A stretch of 64,000 nucleotides of DNA from Fusibacter ferrireducens (GCF_015352425.1 NZ_JADKNH010000003.1:124001-188000); one strand, 5' to 3'. Positions 43,729 to 53,343 are shown, numbered from the stretch's first letter. Notes: generated by a model not told the origin, from the sequence alone. Numbers and translations: made by a program.

Positions 43729-44532
43729 ATGAAAAAAAAGGATAGAGATAAAAGAATAGATAGAAATATAGAAGAGATATCTTTAAACGCCTTTCCTGCG
43801 GCGTTTGTTGACCTATATGATGGCTGGGTGATTAGGAGAACACCAAATTATCCCAGCAGACGCATTAATTCTGTCAATGTATTGACGACGTCAAGTGGTG
43901 AGGGGATTCATCATAAAATAGATTATTGTGAGGCCTTTTTTAAGGAGCGTTATTCTGAAATTGCCTTTAAGATGACCAATAGAGAGACGCATAACGCTAT
44001 GGATATCCTGTTGGCATCAAGAGGTTATTTAAAAGTGACACCGACAAATGTGATGATCCTAAATCTGGATACAGATTTTGAGCCAAACCTAAATTTTCAA
44101 AGTAAGGACATTGATATGGGGACGCTTACTATGAGCATTGAAGAGACTTTGGAACCGAAATGGTTAGAGGATTATATAGCATTTAAGTGTTTATCTGAAA
44201 AAGAGTGCAATGCCTTGCAAGCATGTCTTGGAAAAATATCAAATCCAGTCCTTTATTTGAGTGTTCGAGATCGTGATAAGTGGATTGGAGCGGGTCAAGC
44301 AGTGGTTGAAGCGGGTTATGTGGGACTATTTGATATAGCGGTTCATGAGCAATATCGTTGTAAGGGCATTGGTAAAGCAATCATGAGAACACTCCTTGAA
44401 AAGGCAAAAGAAATGGGAGCTGAGATTGCCTATCTTCAAGTTGTTGCGGACAATGAAGCTGCAAAGAGGCTCTATGGAAATTTAGGGTTTCAAGAGCTTT
44501 ATCAATATTGGTACCGCGTTAAGTCATTTTAA
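43729..44532 (+). CDS. GNAT-family N-acetyltransferase
   Basis: A 267-residue protein. The N-terminal half (FPAAFVDLYDGWVIRRTPNY) resembles YobR/RimI-like long GNATs. The C-terminal half carries the acetyl-CoA loop VGLFDIAVHEQYRCKGIGKA and the segment EIAYLQVVADNEAAKRLYGN. It transfers an acyl group from CoA to an amine; the acceptor is unknown. It is 22 bp after the ArsR-like gene and probably co-transcribed. Confidence 0.85.
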   Translation: MKKKDRDKRIDRNIEEISLNAFPAAFVDLYDGWVIRRTPNYPSRRINSVNVLTTSSGEGIHHKIDYCEAFFKERYSEIAFKMTNRETHNAMDILLASRGYLKVTPTNVMILNLDTDFEPNLNFQSKDIDMGTLTMSIEETLEPKWLEDYIAFKCLSEKECNALQACLGKISNPVLYLSVRDRDKWIGAGQAVVEAGYVGLFDIAVHEQYRCKGIGKAIMRTLLEKAKEMGAEIAYLQVVADNEAAKRLYGNLGFQELYQYWYRVKSF

Positions 44533-44624
44533 AATTTTTTGTTGCTTTTCTCAATTAAGTCATGTTGAAATGATAGTTCTAGGAGGGGTTTTGTGTTAAT
44601 ATAGTCTTTGTGAGGAGGTGCACT

Positions 44625-45452
44625 ATGATTAAAATAAAAAATTGGGTGAGTCCAAAGACCATAGAAGAAGCTTATCAGATTGCAAATGAGAAAATCAATA
44701 ATCGCATTTTGGGTGGTGGTGCTTTTTTAAGATTGGCACACGATTTAACCATAGATACAGCAGTGGATTTATCTCTTTTGGAACTGGATGAAATCTGTGA
44801 AACAGAGCAACATTTTGAAATTGGGGCCATGACGACGCTGAGACAACTGGAAACCAATAAATCATTAAATGATGCTTTTGAAAATATATTTAGGAAGTCA
44901 TTAGAAAATATTGTGGGCGTGCAGCTTCGCAATATTGCGACAATTGGCGGTACAGTATTTGCTAAGTACGGCTTTTCAGATCTGATCACGGCTTTGATGG
45001 TGCTCGAAACATCACTTGTATTTTATAAAAAAGGTGAAATAGCGTTAAGTGAATACCTTAAAACGCCTCGTGCACATAAACGTGATGCCAAGGATATTTT
45101 AATTAAAATTAAGATTATGAAACAGCCTATAAAATGCAGTTTTCAAATGCTTAGAAATTCGAGCAGTGACTTTGCCATCATCAATGCGGCAGTGAGCAAA
45201 GTGGATGGGCGATATAAGATTGTGGTAGGTGCAAGACCAGGTGTGTCTAATTTTGCACTGGAAGCAATGTCAATTATAAATGATAAAAAAGAGGTCAATC
45301 CTGAAAATATAGAAGGGCAAGAGCTCATATTATCTGCTGTTTCCGATAACCTCATCTTTGGAACCAATCGTTTCGGCAGTCAATCCTATAGACAAGCCAT
45401 GAGTAAAGTGCTTGTTAAGCGTGCCATTAGGGAGGTAAACCATGAAGATTAA
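44625..45452 (+). CDS. Xanthine-dehydrogenase-type FAD-binding subunit
   Basis: A 275-residue protein: RILGGGAFLRLAHD and GVQLRNIATIGGTVFAKYG are the FAD-binding signatures of molybdenum hydroxylase medium subunits (CoxM/XdhB-type). It passes electrons from the Fe-S subunit to NAD+ or another acceptor. The ATG at 44625 follows GAGGAGG. It is first in a tight three-gene operon with the 2Fe-2S subunit (11-bp overlap) and the molybdopterin subunit. Confidence 0.9.
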   Translation: MIKIKNWVSPKTIEEAYQIANEKINNRILGGGAFLRLAHDLTIDTAVDLSLLELDEICETEQHFEIGAMTTLRQLETNKSLNDAFENIFRKSLENIVGVQLRNIATIGGTVFAKYGFSDLITALMVLETSLVFYKKGEIALSEYLKTPRAHKRDAKDILIKIKIMKQPIKCSFQMLRNSSSDFAIINAAVSKVDGRYKIVVGARPGVSNFALEAMSIINDKKEVNPENIEGQELILSAVSDNLIFGTNRFGSQSYRQAMSKVLVKRAIREVNHED

Positions 45453-45891
45453 AGTGACATTAAATCGTGAGATAAAGTCAATTGAAATAAACCCTGATGA
45501 TTATTTGTCAGAAGTGTTGCGGGATAATGGGTGCAAAAGTGTAAAACGTGGTTGTGACAAGAGCACTTGTGGCGCTTGTACAGTTTTAGTGGACGACAAG
45601 CCTGTTTTATCGTGCACTTATTTGGCTGCAAGAGCTGAAGGCAAATCCATCACAACACTTGAAGGGGAACAAGAAGAGGCGATGAAATTAGGGCAATTGA
45701 TCGTTGCGGAAGGTGGCGATCAATGCGGTTATTGTACGCCTTCACTTGCGCTTACAGCAATAGCCATGAAGCGAGAACTCGTAAATCCCACAGAAGAAGA
45801 GATCATTCACTATATTACAGGTAATCTATGCAGATGTAGTGGTTATGTGGCACAGCTTAAGGGGATTAAGAAATACATGGGGGTGGAATAA
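45442..45891 (+). CDS. Xanthine-dehydrogenase-type 2Fe-2S subunit
   Basis: A 149-residue protein with two clusters: a plant-ferredoxin-like site (CDKSTCGACTVLVDDKPVLSC) and a helical site (CGYCTPSLALTAIA, then LCRCSGYVAQL). These carry electrons from the molybdenum centre to FAD. It overlaps its neighbours at both ends (11 bp and 1 bp). Confidence 0.93.
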   Translation: MKIKVTLNREIKSIEINPDDYLSEVLRDNGCKSVKRGCDKSTCGACTVLVDDKPVLSCTYLAARAEGKSITTLEGEQEEAMKLGQLIVAEGGDQCGYCTPSLALTAIAMKRELVNPTEEEIIHYITGNLCRCSGYVAQLKGIKKYMGVE

Positions 45892-48176
45892 TGAAAATTG
45901 TCAATTCTGCTGCACCGAAAAAAGACGGTATGAAGCTTGCAACAGGCGCACCTGTTTATACCAATGATTTGGCACCTAAAGAATCCTTGATTATTAAATT
46001 GCTGAGAAGCGAGCATCACTTTGCGAGAATTAAGCACATAGACACCTCGAAAGCAGAAAAAGTACCTGGTGTGGCTTGTGTGCTTACTTATAAAGATGTA
46101 CCCAATAAAAGGTTCACAAGGGCAGGCCAAACTTATCCTGAACCATCGCCACAGGACTGGAAAATGCTCGACGAAATTGTTCGGTATAAAGGGGATGAAG
46201 TTGCAATTGTTGCAGCTACAACAGAGGCAATTGCCATTAAGGCAATGAAGTTGATCAAGGTAGAATATGAAGTGCTAGAACCTGTGTTAGACTATAAAAC
46301 TGCCACAGAACATGTCAGCATCGTTCATCCTGAAACAGATGCTTTTACGCACTTTGAATTCGGGTTTAAGCCAGAAAAGAACATAGCATCCTCTTATTTT
46401 GTAGAAGTGGGCGACTATGAGAAGGGCTTTGAGGAAAGTGACGTCATTTTGACGAGAAATTATGAAACTCAAGCCACACATCCAGCCATGATGGAACCTG
46501 TAACGACCTATACTTATTTAGATCATACAGGTAGACTTGTGGTGGTATCATCGACTCAAATTCCCTTCCACGTGAGGCGCATGATTGCAAATGCAATGGA
46601 TTTACCCATGAGTCAAGTGCGTGTGATCAAACCAAGAATTGGTGGTGGATTTGGCTGTAAACAATCATCTGCATCTGAATTCTTTCCAGCACTTGTGACG
46701 CTTAAGACAGGTAAACCCGCTAAAATCTTTTACACGAGAAAAGAAATTTTTCTGGGGACCACAAGAAGGCATCCCTTTTACTTTGAAGTTAAAATTGGCG
46801 CCACTAAGGACGGTATCGTAAAAGCATTTGATGTTAAAGCCACTTCTGACACTGGGGCATATGGCGAACATGCTGGCACAGTAATGAGTGCCTGTGCTGA
46901 AAAGATCATGGCATACTACAAGACGGAAGGCTACAGATTTGATGGCAAAGCGGTTTATACCAATCATGTTTCTTCAGGAGCGTATAGGGGCTACGGCAAG
47001 ACACAGGGTGGGTTTGCCATTGAATCCATCATGAATGAATTGGCACATGAACTGAACATGGATCCCACTGAATTAAGAGAAAAGAACATTATTCATCTAG
47101 GAGATCACTTACGACTTGGGACGAGTCATGTGTATGATGAAGATGTCACAAGACAAGACACCTGTGAACTCGAATATTGCCTCAAAAGAGGTCGAGAAAT
47201 GATCGATTGGTATAATAAATATCCTTCGGTCAAAGTGAGTGATACAAAAGTGAGAGGCGTCGGTATGGCACTTGCCATTCAAGGTTCTGGCGTACTCAAT
47301 ATAGATTCTGGAAGTGCTACTATAAAATTGAATAGCGATGGTTTTTTCACACTTTTGATCAGCGCAACGGACATGGGCACAGGATGTGATACGATTTTAT
47401 CTCAAATGGCTGCCGAGAGTTTGCAAGTACCACTGGATCGAATTAATGTGTACTCAGCAGATACAGATGTAACACCATATGACGATGGCTCTTACGCTTC
47501 AAGTTCAACTTATGTAACCGGCACTGCAGTGCGTAAAGCTTCTGATAAAATGATTGAGACGCTAAAAAGTGAAGTGGCGGCAATTTTATCTGTGCCATGT
47601 GATCAAGTGACTTACAGTAACGGTGTGTTCCGTACTGAAGAAAGCACATTGACACTTGAAGCACTGGGTGGGAAGCTCAATCGTAAGCAGATAACCGTCA
47701 CAGATAGCCACGTGTGCGATAAGGAAGCACCGCCTTATAAGGCAGGATTTGTGGAAGTTGAAATCGATTTGGAGACCGGTCAAATTCATGTGGTGGATTT
47801 CGTCGGTGTCATCGACTGCGGGACACCTATCAATACAAATCTCGCAACTGTTCAAGCTCAAGGTGGGATGCTCCAAGGCATAGGCATGGCACTCTATGAG
47901 GAATCTGAACGTGCGACAAATGGTGATGAGAAAAATGCCAGCTTTTTAACTTATAAGTTGCCTTCGAGAAAAGACGCATTGATCACTCGTGTTGAGTTTG
48001 CACCAAGTTATGAACCCACAGGTCCATATGGCGCAAAATCCATAGGGGAGATTGTCATCAACACAGCCTCACCGGCCATTATGGATGCTATTTTCAATGC
48101 AACGGGCATACGTGTCAGAAAATTACCTATAACACCATCTAAATTCTATGAACTTTTGGAGCAAAATAGAGCCTAA
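45891..48176 (+). CDS. Xanthine-dehydrogenase-type molybdopterin subunit
   Basis: A 761-residue catalytic subunit. It has the cofactor-binding PRIGGGFGCKQ, the SSGAYRGYGKTQGGFA arginine loop (Arg as in the substrate site of xanthine dehydrogenase) and the active-site Glu in PYGAKSIGEIVI (about E720). It hydroxylates a purine or related N-heterocycle using water. The exact substrate, xanthine or another, cannot be fixed. No maturation genes (CoxF/XdhC type) are adjacent. A ModABC transporter for molybdate lies 4-6 kb downstream. Confidence 0.9.
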   Translation: MKIVNSAAPKKDGMKLATGAPVYTNDLAPKESLIIKLLRSEHHFARIKHIDTSKAEKVPGVACVLTYKDVPNKRFTRAGQTYPEPSPQDWKMLDEIVRYKGDEVAIVAATTEAIAIKAMKLIKVEYEVLEPVLDYKTATEHVSIVHPETDAFTHFEFGFKPEKNIASSYFVEVGDYEKGFEESDVILTRNYETQATHPAMMEPVTTYTYLDHTGRLVVVSSTQIPFHVRRMIANAMDLPMSQVRVIKPRIGGGFGCKQSSASEFFPALVTLKTGKPAKIFYTRKEIFLGTTRRHPFYFEVKIGATKDGIVKAFDVKATSDTGAYGEHAGTVMSACAEKIMAYYKTEGYRFDGKAVYTNHVSSGAYRGYGKTQGGFAIESIMNELAHELNMDPTELREKNIIHLGDHLRLGTSHVYDEDVTRQDTCELEYCLKRGREMIDWYNKYPSVKVSDTKVRGVGMALAIQGSGVLNIDSGSATIKLNSDGFFTLLISATDMGTGCDTILSQMAAESLQVPLDRINVYSADTDVTPYDDGSYASSSTYVTGTAVRKASDKMIETLKSEVAAILSVPCDQVTYSNGVFRTEESTLTLEALGGKLNRKQITVTDSHVCDKEAPPYKAGFVEVEIDLETGQIHVVDFVGVIDCGTPINTNLATVQAQGGMLQGIGMALYEESERATNGDEKNASFLTYKLPSRKDALITRVEFAPSYEPTGPYGAKSIGEIVINTASPAIMDAIFNATGIRVRKLPITPSKFYELLEQNRA

Positions 48177-48484
48177 AAGATGTGAGCGCATAAGCTATAG
48201 TTAGGATATAGTTATGTACAAATAATTTTAGGTCATAAAATTAAAAAGTAAATTAATTAGAATTAAAGGCGTAGGGTTGACATCTATTAGAACAAGTTGT
48301 ATCCTTGATTAAAACTATTGAAATTAAGCCATTGTATGTCCATAGAATACGTATGCACATACACGTTAGACCAACGATATCAGTCAAGCAACAATTGCTT
48401 AATATAAACACTCTTGTCATTAAAAGACAAGAGTGTTTTAAAATAAAAGACTGAAGGCACAATAATCAATACAAGGAGGCATGC
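48177..48484 (+). promoter_or_regulatory. Leader of the DAHP synthase gene with promoter and terminator
   Basis: This gene-free stretch has TTGACA (48277-48282), 17 bp, TATCCT (48300-48305). About 100 bases on lies a strong hairpin, AAACACTCTTGTC and GACAAGAGTGTTT (48406-48438), with T residues, 46 bp before the ATG of the synthase. If the promoter is real the hairpin is an attenuator; otherwise it ends the xanthine-dehydrogenase operon. No T-box core is visible. A 23-codon frame with three Tyr codons lies in the leader but lacks a ribosome site. Confidence 0.45.
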
Positions 48485-49513
48485 ATGTCATTTGAATTAG
48501 TTAATAAGGTTCTCTCCCCGGCTGAAATAAAAAGTTTACTGCCCGTTCCAAATCACTTGCTAAAAGTTAAAGCGCAACGTGATGTGGAGATAAAGTCGAT
48601 TTTCACAGGTGAAGACAACCGCTTTATCTTGATTATTGGCCCTTGTTCGGCACATGATCAAGACGCTGTTATGAGCTATGTTACAAAACTTGCTGAAATT
48701 CAAGAGAAGGTCAAAGATAAAATTTTGATCATTCCAAGAGTGTATACCAATAAGCCGAGAACCACTGGTGAAGGCTATAAGGGCATGATGCATCAGCCCG
48801 ATCCAAATGAAACCCCCAATGTAACTGCAGGGATTAAAGCCATACGTAACATGCAACTTAAGGTGTTAGAAAATACACATTTGTCCTCAGCAGATGAAAT
48901 GCTTTACCCTAATAATTTAGGATATGTTGAAGATCTTTTGGGCTATATCGCCATTGGTGCTAGATCTGTGGAGAACCAACAGCATAGATTGACGGTAAGC
49001 GGTGTTGATGGTGCAGTGGGACTGAAAAATCCAACGAGTGGTGACATTGGTGTCATGCTAAATTCAATAAAGGCTGCTCAGCTTGCACACGAATTCATTC
49101 ACGAAGGTAATGAAGTGAAAACATCGGGCAACCCTCTGGCACACGCTATACTCAGAGGGGCAGTCAATCAATATGGCAGAAATATCCCAAATTATCACTA
49201 TGAAGATTTAAGATATGTCTCCAAAAAGTATGAAGAGCGCAACTTGGCGAATCAAGCTATTATTGTGGATTGCAGTCATGCAAATTCCATGAAACAATAC
49301 AAAGAACAACCTAGAATTGCACATGAAGTCCTCAGAAATATGAGATACTCCGAAAATATTGGCAAAATCATAAAGGGACTTATGATTGAAAGCTATCTAG
49401 TGGAAGGCTCACAACCCGTTACCGGCACAACATTTGGTCAATCCATAACGGATGGTTGTTTGGGATGGGATCAATCAGAGCGATTAATCCTTGATATTGC
49501 CGATCAACTCTAA
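48485..49513 (+). CDS. aroG: DAHP synthase, class I (AroG/AroF type)
   Basis: A 342-residue 3-deoxy-D-arabino-heptulosonate-7-phosphate synthase, joining phosphoenolpyruvate and erythrose 4-phosphate at the head of aromatic amino acid synthesis. FILIIGPCSAHDQDAVMSYV, RVYTNKPRTTGEGYKGMMHQ, IVDCSHANSMKQYK and LMIESYLVEGSQP match the E. coli AroG/AroF pattern, including the metal Cys and His. AAGGAGG precedes the ATG. The leader may attenuate it. Monocistronic. Confidence 0.92.
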   Translation: MSFELVNKVLSPAEIKSLLPVPNHLLKVKAQRDVEIKSIFTGEDNRFILIIGPCSAHDQDAVMSYVTKLAEIQEKVKDKILIIPRVYTNKPRTTGEGYKGMMHQPDPNETPNVTAGIKAIRNMQLKVLENTHLSSADEMLYPNNLGYVEDLLGYIAIGARSVENQQHRLTVSGVDGAVGLKNPTSGDIGVMLNSIKAAQLAHEFIHEGNEVKTSGNPLAHAILRGAVNQYGRNIPNYHYEDLRYVSKKYEERNLANQAIIVDCSHANSMKQYKEQPRIAHEVLRNMRYSENIGKIIKGLMIESYLVEGSQPVTGTTFGQSITDGCLGWDQSERLILDIADQL

Positions 49514-49591
49514 AATGAACGCGCTGTTGTCTACAGGCGCTGTCGTCTATAAAATCATTGTCCGCCAAAACCTTGTTTTGCCTGACCCGTC

Positions 49592-49654
49592 CTCGTCTAA
49601 CCGCTTAGAGCAGGTTAAACATTCCTGCCTCTAAGCTGGACGAAAACTAATGAT
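49592..49654. repeat. Degenerate structured intergenic repeat, copy B
   Basis: Partner of 27255-27317. It folds as TCGTC outer stem, GCTTAGAG (49603-49610)/CTCTAAGC (49629-49636), and CAGG/CCTG with a 9-base loop. It lies between a plus-strand gene and a terminator shared with a convergent gene, as copy A does. Confidence 0.5.
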
Positions 49655-49660
49655 ATTAAT

Positions 49661-49702
49661 AAAAAAACAGATGAAGTTCATAAGATACTCATCTGTTTTT
49701 TT
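49661..49702. terminator. Bidirectional terminator
   Basis: AAAAAAACAGATGA pairs with TCATCTGTTTTTTT around a 14-base loop, between convergent aroG and GNAT genes. Confidence 0.9.
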
Positions 49703-49707
49703 GTGCG

Positions 49708-50112
49708 TTAATCAGGCCTTTTTTTTGACATAAGTCGATCTGGTAGTGTTTCAAATCCATATTGCGCATAGAGGCCGTGGGCATCAGCAGTGGCCAGAAT
49801 ACCTCGAATACCCGAAATTGTCTTGTGATTGGTGATTGTGGAAACTAATTTTTTACCGAGCCCTTGGCCTCTGTGTTCTGCATCGATAATAACATCACAT
49901 AACCAGTAAATCGTTGAATAATCAGTCACGACCCGGCCAAAGCCCACAAGTTCATCCTCTAAAAATACGCCGAAATTGAGAGAGTGTGCCATTGCAGATT
50001 CAATGAGTTCTAATGGTCTATCTTTAGCCCAATAGGATTGCTCTAAGAGCTTCTTAACAGAAGCGCTGTTTGTCTTGCCTTTTATGATTTGGATTGCATA
50101 AGTTGAATTCAT
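49708..50112 (-). CDS. GNAT-family N-acetyltransferase (small)
   Basis: A 134-residue single GNAT domain: FLEDELVGFGRVVTDYSTIY, IIDAEHRGQGLGKKLVSTIT with the acetyl-CoA loop, and HGLYAQYGFETLPDRLMSKK. It acetylates a small amine or protein N-terminus of unknown identity. AAGGAGG precedes the ATG, and a minus-strand promoter (TTGTGT, 17 bp, TATAGT) lies in the 104-bp divergent spacer. The divergent MocR gene may regulate it. Confidence 0.88.
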   Translation of the reverse strand: MNSTYAIQIIKGKTNSASVKKLLEQSYWAKDRPLELIESAMAHSLNFGVFLEDELVGFGRVVTDYSTIYWLCDVIIDAEHRGQGLGKKLVSTITNHKTISGIRGILATADAHGLYAQYGFETLPDRLMSKKRPD

Positions 50113-50187
50113 ATGTTGTACCTCCTTAAAATTCTTATATAATGACTATAGAGGTATTTAAAGAACGACACAATAGTATTAAAATGG

Positions 50188-50205
50188 TTCTGTACTAAGA
50201 CAGAA
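50188..50205. promoter_or_regulatory. Inverted repeat before MocR gene
   Basis: TTCTGT-actaag-ACAGAA, perfect 6-bp arms, ending 11 bp before the MocR start, overlapping the site where a ribosome would bind. A candidate autoregulatory operator. Confidence 0.45.
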
Positions 50206-50216
50206 AGGAACAACAG

Positions 50217-51545
50217 ATGATTCAAGATAAAAATACTCAGGTCTATCATGACATTATAAAGTTAATTCAGGAGAATCAGTATAAATTGAATCAAAAATTG
50301 CCGAGTTGTAGAGTTTTGGCAAAATCACTGGGTGTCAATAAACTCACTGTACAAAAGGCTTATAAAAAACTGGAACAAAATCATATGGTCTATGCAGTTG
50401 AAAGAGGCGGATATTACCTCACTAGGACATTTGAAGTTGAATCTAATACTGTAGTGTATACGGATTTCACACGTGTAATTCCAGAAAATAACATGGTGCC
50501 ATATACTCTTTTCTTGAGTGCTATGGAAAGTGCAATGGTTCAATATAAAAACACACTCTTGCATCTGGGCGATATACAGGGATTGACATCACTCAGAGAT
50601 TTACTTGCCAAGCTATATGAGGAAGACGGTATTTATGTAAAAAAAGAGCAGATTATGATTACAAATGGTATACAGCAGGGGATATACTTGATTTTTCAAT
50701 TGCTATTTGGAGATCGGCAAAAGACGTTGCTCATGGAAAATCCTACTTATAGCCTTGCGCTAGAACTTGCCGTTTCTATGGGGATTACTGTTGAAACGAT
50801 TGAAAGGAAAGTTGATGGATACGATCTTAAAAAGCTAGAGACTTTATTTAAGAGAGAGGATATAACAGCTTTTTACCTGATTGCAAGGCATCATAACCCA
50901 ACCGGGTATAGTTTAGACGAACCGATAAAAAGAGAAATCGTTACACTTGCCAATGCGTACAATGTGACTTTAATAGAAGATGACTATTTGGCAGAATTGG
51001 CCCCTAAAAAGCGGCAGATGCCCCTAATTTATTATAATTTAGGTGAGCAACACTTTTACTTGAGAGGGTTTTCGAAGACATTTATTCCTGGAATTAGAAT
51101 AGGCGCTATGATTTTTCCAAAAATCTATAGTGATACGCTCAAACATTTAAAGCACATTAATGATCTAGGGACGTCCAAGACCAATCAAGCGGCTCTTGAG
51201 GTCTTTATTAAATCGGGTATGTATGAAAAACATATTCAAAAGATTCGTAAACACTATACGCAAAAAATGGCTAAGGCCAAAGCTATCTTTAAAGAGGATA
51301 AAAATATTAACGAGACTAAAGGTGTGCAATGGCATGTTCCAGAAGGTGGTATTTTTATTTGGGGAGAGTTTGAGGAGACCGTTCAAGTGGATGCCATTAT
51401 CGAACAGTTGAGAGCAGAGGGCATTCTTTTAAAAGAAGGCTCTTCCTTTGGCAGTCAAAAAAAATGTATCAGAATCAGCCTGATTAGCGTTCCGATACAT
51501 GATGTTGAAAAATTGAAGCGTGTTAGAGTATTATTTGAAGCCTAA
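50217..51545 (+). CDS. MocR-type regulator (GntR helix-turn-helix plus aminotransferase domain)
   Basis: A 442-residue fusion. The GntR winged helix (1-70) has YKLNQKLPSCRVLAKSLGVN and KLTVQKAYKKLEQ. The rest is a class-I aminotransferase fold with the PLP lysine in LRGFSKTFIPGIRIG (Lys in SK) and the Asp in IEDDYLAEL. MocR proteins sense vitamin B6 or a PLP-bound amine such as GABA, and usually control the divergent gene. Here that is the small GNAT. Its end overlaps the convergent modC end by 4 bases. Confidence 0.9.
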   Translation: MIQDKNTQVYHDIIKLIQENQYKLNQKLPSCRVLAKSLGVNKLTVQKAYKKLEQNHMVYAVERGGYYLTRTFEVESNTVVYTDFTRVIPENNMVPYTLFLSAMESAMVQYKNTLLHLGDIQGLTSLRDLLAKLYEEDGIYVKKEQIMITNGIQQGIYLIFQLLFGDRQKTLLMENPTYSLALELAVSMGITVETIERKVDGYDLKKLETLFKREDITAFYLIARHHNPTGYSLDEPIKREIVTLANAYNVTLIEDDYLAELAPKKRQMPLIYYNLGEQHFYLRGFSKTFIPGIRIGAMIFPKIYSDTLKHLKHINDLGTSKTNQAALEVFIKSGMYEKHIQKIRKHYTQKMAKAKAIFKEDKNINETKGVQWHVPEGGIFIWGEFEETVQVDAIIEQLRAEGILLKEGSSFGSQKKCIRISLISVPIHDVEKLKRVRVLFEA

Positions 51546-52615
51546 TCCTCCAGAAAGAGAAGCCTATCCGTTGGAAATTCTACGAAGATCATTTCTTTTA
51601 TCTGTGCTCTTTTTTCGTGCGGTACATCCAGTTGAACGTGATAATCTTCTGGGCCGCTAGGGGGACGATTGAACTTAACGTAAAGCGTTGACTGTGTGGG
51701 CATTTTTACGATGTCGGAGATCCAACCTTGAATTTGATTGGATGCTCTAGAGGCTGTGGATGCATCCACGCATTTTAGATGATGATTGCGAATACCCAGA
51801 GTAGAGCATTTAGTGGAAGCTGCTGGCGCTTGTAGGCACATGGGAAGCTCAATGCCCCAATCTTTGCAAATTATTTTCTGGGATGCGGCGATGTCAAACT
51901 TAGAAAAGTTTTTACACCCTGTTATTTTAGCGGATTCAAGTGTAAGGGGATTGGTGAATAAAGTAGTTTTATGACTGATGCTGTCAATTTGTCCCTGTTT
52001 AATCACTGCAATATCATCACAGAGATAATAAGCCTCATCCATTTGATGAGTCACATAGAGTGTTTTAACCTTAAAAAGACTGAGATACTGTGCCATTTCT
52101 TTGATCATTTCTTTTCTAAGGTGTTCATCTAGTGCAGAAAAGGGCTCGTCTAATAAAAGCATATCAGGATTGGTGGCAAGTGCACGCGCCAATGCCACAC
52201 GTTGTTGCTGTCCGCCTGAAATTTGAGAGGGATATTTATGTTCAAGACCATTGAGGTGAAGTTTTGAAATTAGAGTGATGAGGTTTGTTTCTTGATCGTC
52301 ACGTTTACGATGTAGGCCAAATGCGATATTTTCTCTAACCGTCAAGTGCGGGAAGAGCGCATAATTTTGAAAGACATATCCAGTTTTCCGATCTCTAGGT
52401 TTTAGATTGATGTGAGCGTGACTGCTAAAGAATGTCCTTTTATTGATTTCGATGCAACCTGAATCGGGTTTAACGAGCCCGGCAATACATTTGAGCAACA
52501 TGCTTTTACCTGAACCAGAAGCGCCGAGTATGCCAAGAATGGATGCTTCGGTATGAAGTGACAAATCGAGGTGAAATCCCTGTAGTTTTTTTTGAATATC
52601 GATTTGAATACTCAA
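51542..52615 (-). CDS. modC: Molybdate ABC transporter ATPase ModC
   Basis: A 357-residue ATPase. Walker A GASGSGKSM, signature ISGGQQQRVALARAL, Walker B LLLDEPFSALD and the switch His (VTHQMDEA) are all present. The C-terminal TOBE-like domain (about 230-355) senses molybdate or controls the transporter. It powers molybdate uptake with ModB, whose stop lies 4 bp upstream. Walker A has Met in place of the usual Thr/Ser after GKS, a mild oddity. Confidence 0.9.
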   Translation of the reverse strand: MSIQIDIQKKLQGFHLDLSLHTEASILGILGASGSGKSMLLKCIAGLVKPDSGCIEINKRTFFSSHAHINLKPRDRKTGYVFQNYALFPHLTVRENIAFGLHRKRDDQETNLITLISKLHLNGLEHKYPSQISGGQQQRVALARALATNPDMLLLDEPFSALDEHLRKEMIKEMAQYLSLFKVKTLYVTHQMDEAYYLCDDIAVIKQGQIDSISHKTTLFTNPLTLESAKITGCKNFSKFDIAASQKIICKDWGIELPMCLQAPAASTKCSTLGIRNHHLKCVDASTASRASNQIQGWISDIVKMPTQSTLYVKFNRPPSGPEDYHVQLDVPHEKRAQIKEMIFVEFPTDRLLFLED

Positions 52616-52619
52616 AGGC

Positions 52620-53303
52620 TTACCTCCTAGACCCCAGTTTTTTAGTAAATTGATATTGGTTCCAATAATTCATAGAGACAAGTGTCACAAGTGAAATGGA
52701 GAAGATGATCATAACCCATACGAATGCCAATTTCATGTTGCCGCTTTGAGTTGCAAAGTAAATGGCAATGGGAATTGTTTGCGTTTTACCTGGAATACTG
52801 CCTGCAACCATCAGTGTGGCACCAAACTCACCAAGTGATCTAGAAAAAGATAACGCAGTTGCAGCGGCTATACCGGGCCAAGCTAAGGGTAAGGAAACCT
52901 TGGCAAAAACAGTCCATTCGGAAACGCCCAATGTGCGGGCGGCGTCGGCAATGTTGGGATCAAGCTGTTCAAAAGCGGAAAGAGAAGTTTTATACATCAG
53001 AGGCAATGAAACTACCACAGATGCAATCACTGCCGCATACCATGAAAAGATGATTTTGACATCGAATAGAGCTAGAAAATTGCCGATGGGGCCGTTTTTC
53101 CCAATGAGGAGTAAGATGATAAATCCCGCTACTGTAGGTGGCAAAACGAGAGGCAACGTGATAATACCATCGATGAGCGCCTTGAATTTGCCCTTATATT
53201 GCCACATGCACCATGACAACAAAAGCCCAATGACAAAAGTAATGGCTGTTGAAACACATGTGACTTTTAAAGAAATTAATGCTGGGGTAAAATCAAATGA
53301 CAT
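52620..53303 (-). CDS. modB: Molybdate ABC transporter permease ModB
   Basis: A 227-residue permease with five to six helices, the LPLVLPPTVAGFIILLLIGK loop and the EAA-type signature SEWTVFAKVSLPLAWPGIAA. Forms the membrane channel of the ModABC transporter. Between the lipoprotein ModA (40 bp upstream) and ModC in an operon. Confidence 0.9.
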   Translation of the reverse strand: MSFDFTPALISLKVTCVSTAITFVIGLLLSWCMWQYKGKFKALIDGIITLPLVLPPTVAGFIILLLIGKNGPIGNFLALFDVKIIFSWYAAVIASVVVSLPLMYKTSLSAFEQLDPNIADAARTLGVSEWTVFAKVSLPLAWPGIAAATALSFSRSLGEFGATLMVAGSIPGKTQTIPIAIYFATQSGNMKLAFVWVMIIFSISLVTLVSMNYWNQYQFTKKLGSRR

Positions 53304-53343
53304 TCTGATGCCTCCGTACGCGTTATAGTCGAACCATTTTGGT

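Noticed and set aside
48177-48484. T-box riboswitch before DAHP synthase
   Set aside because: The conserved TGGNACC/T-box core and specifier structure are not visible; only promoter and terminator are.
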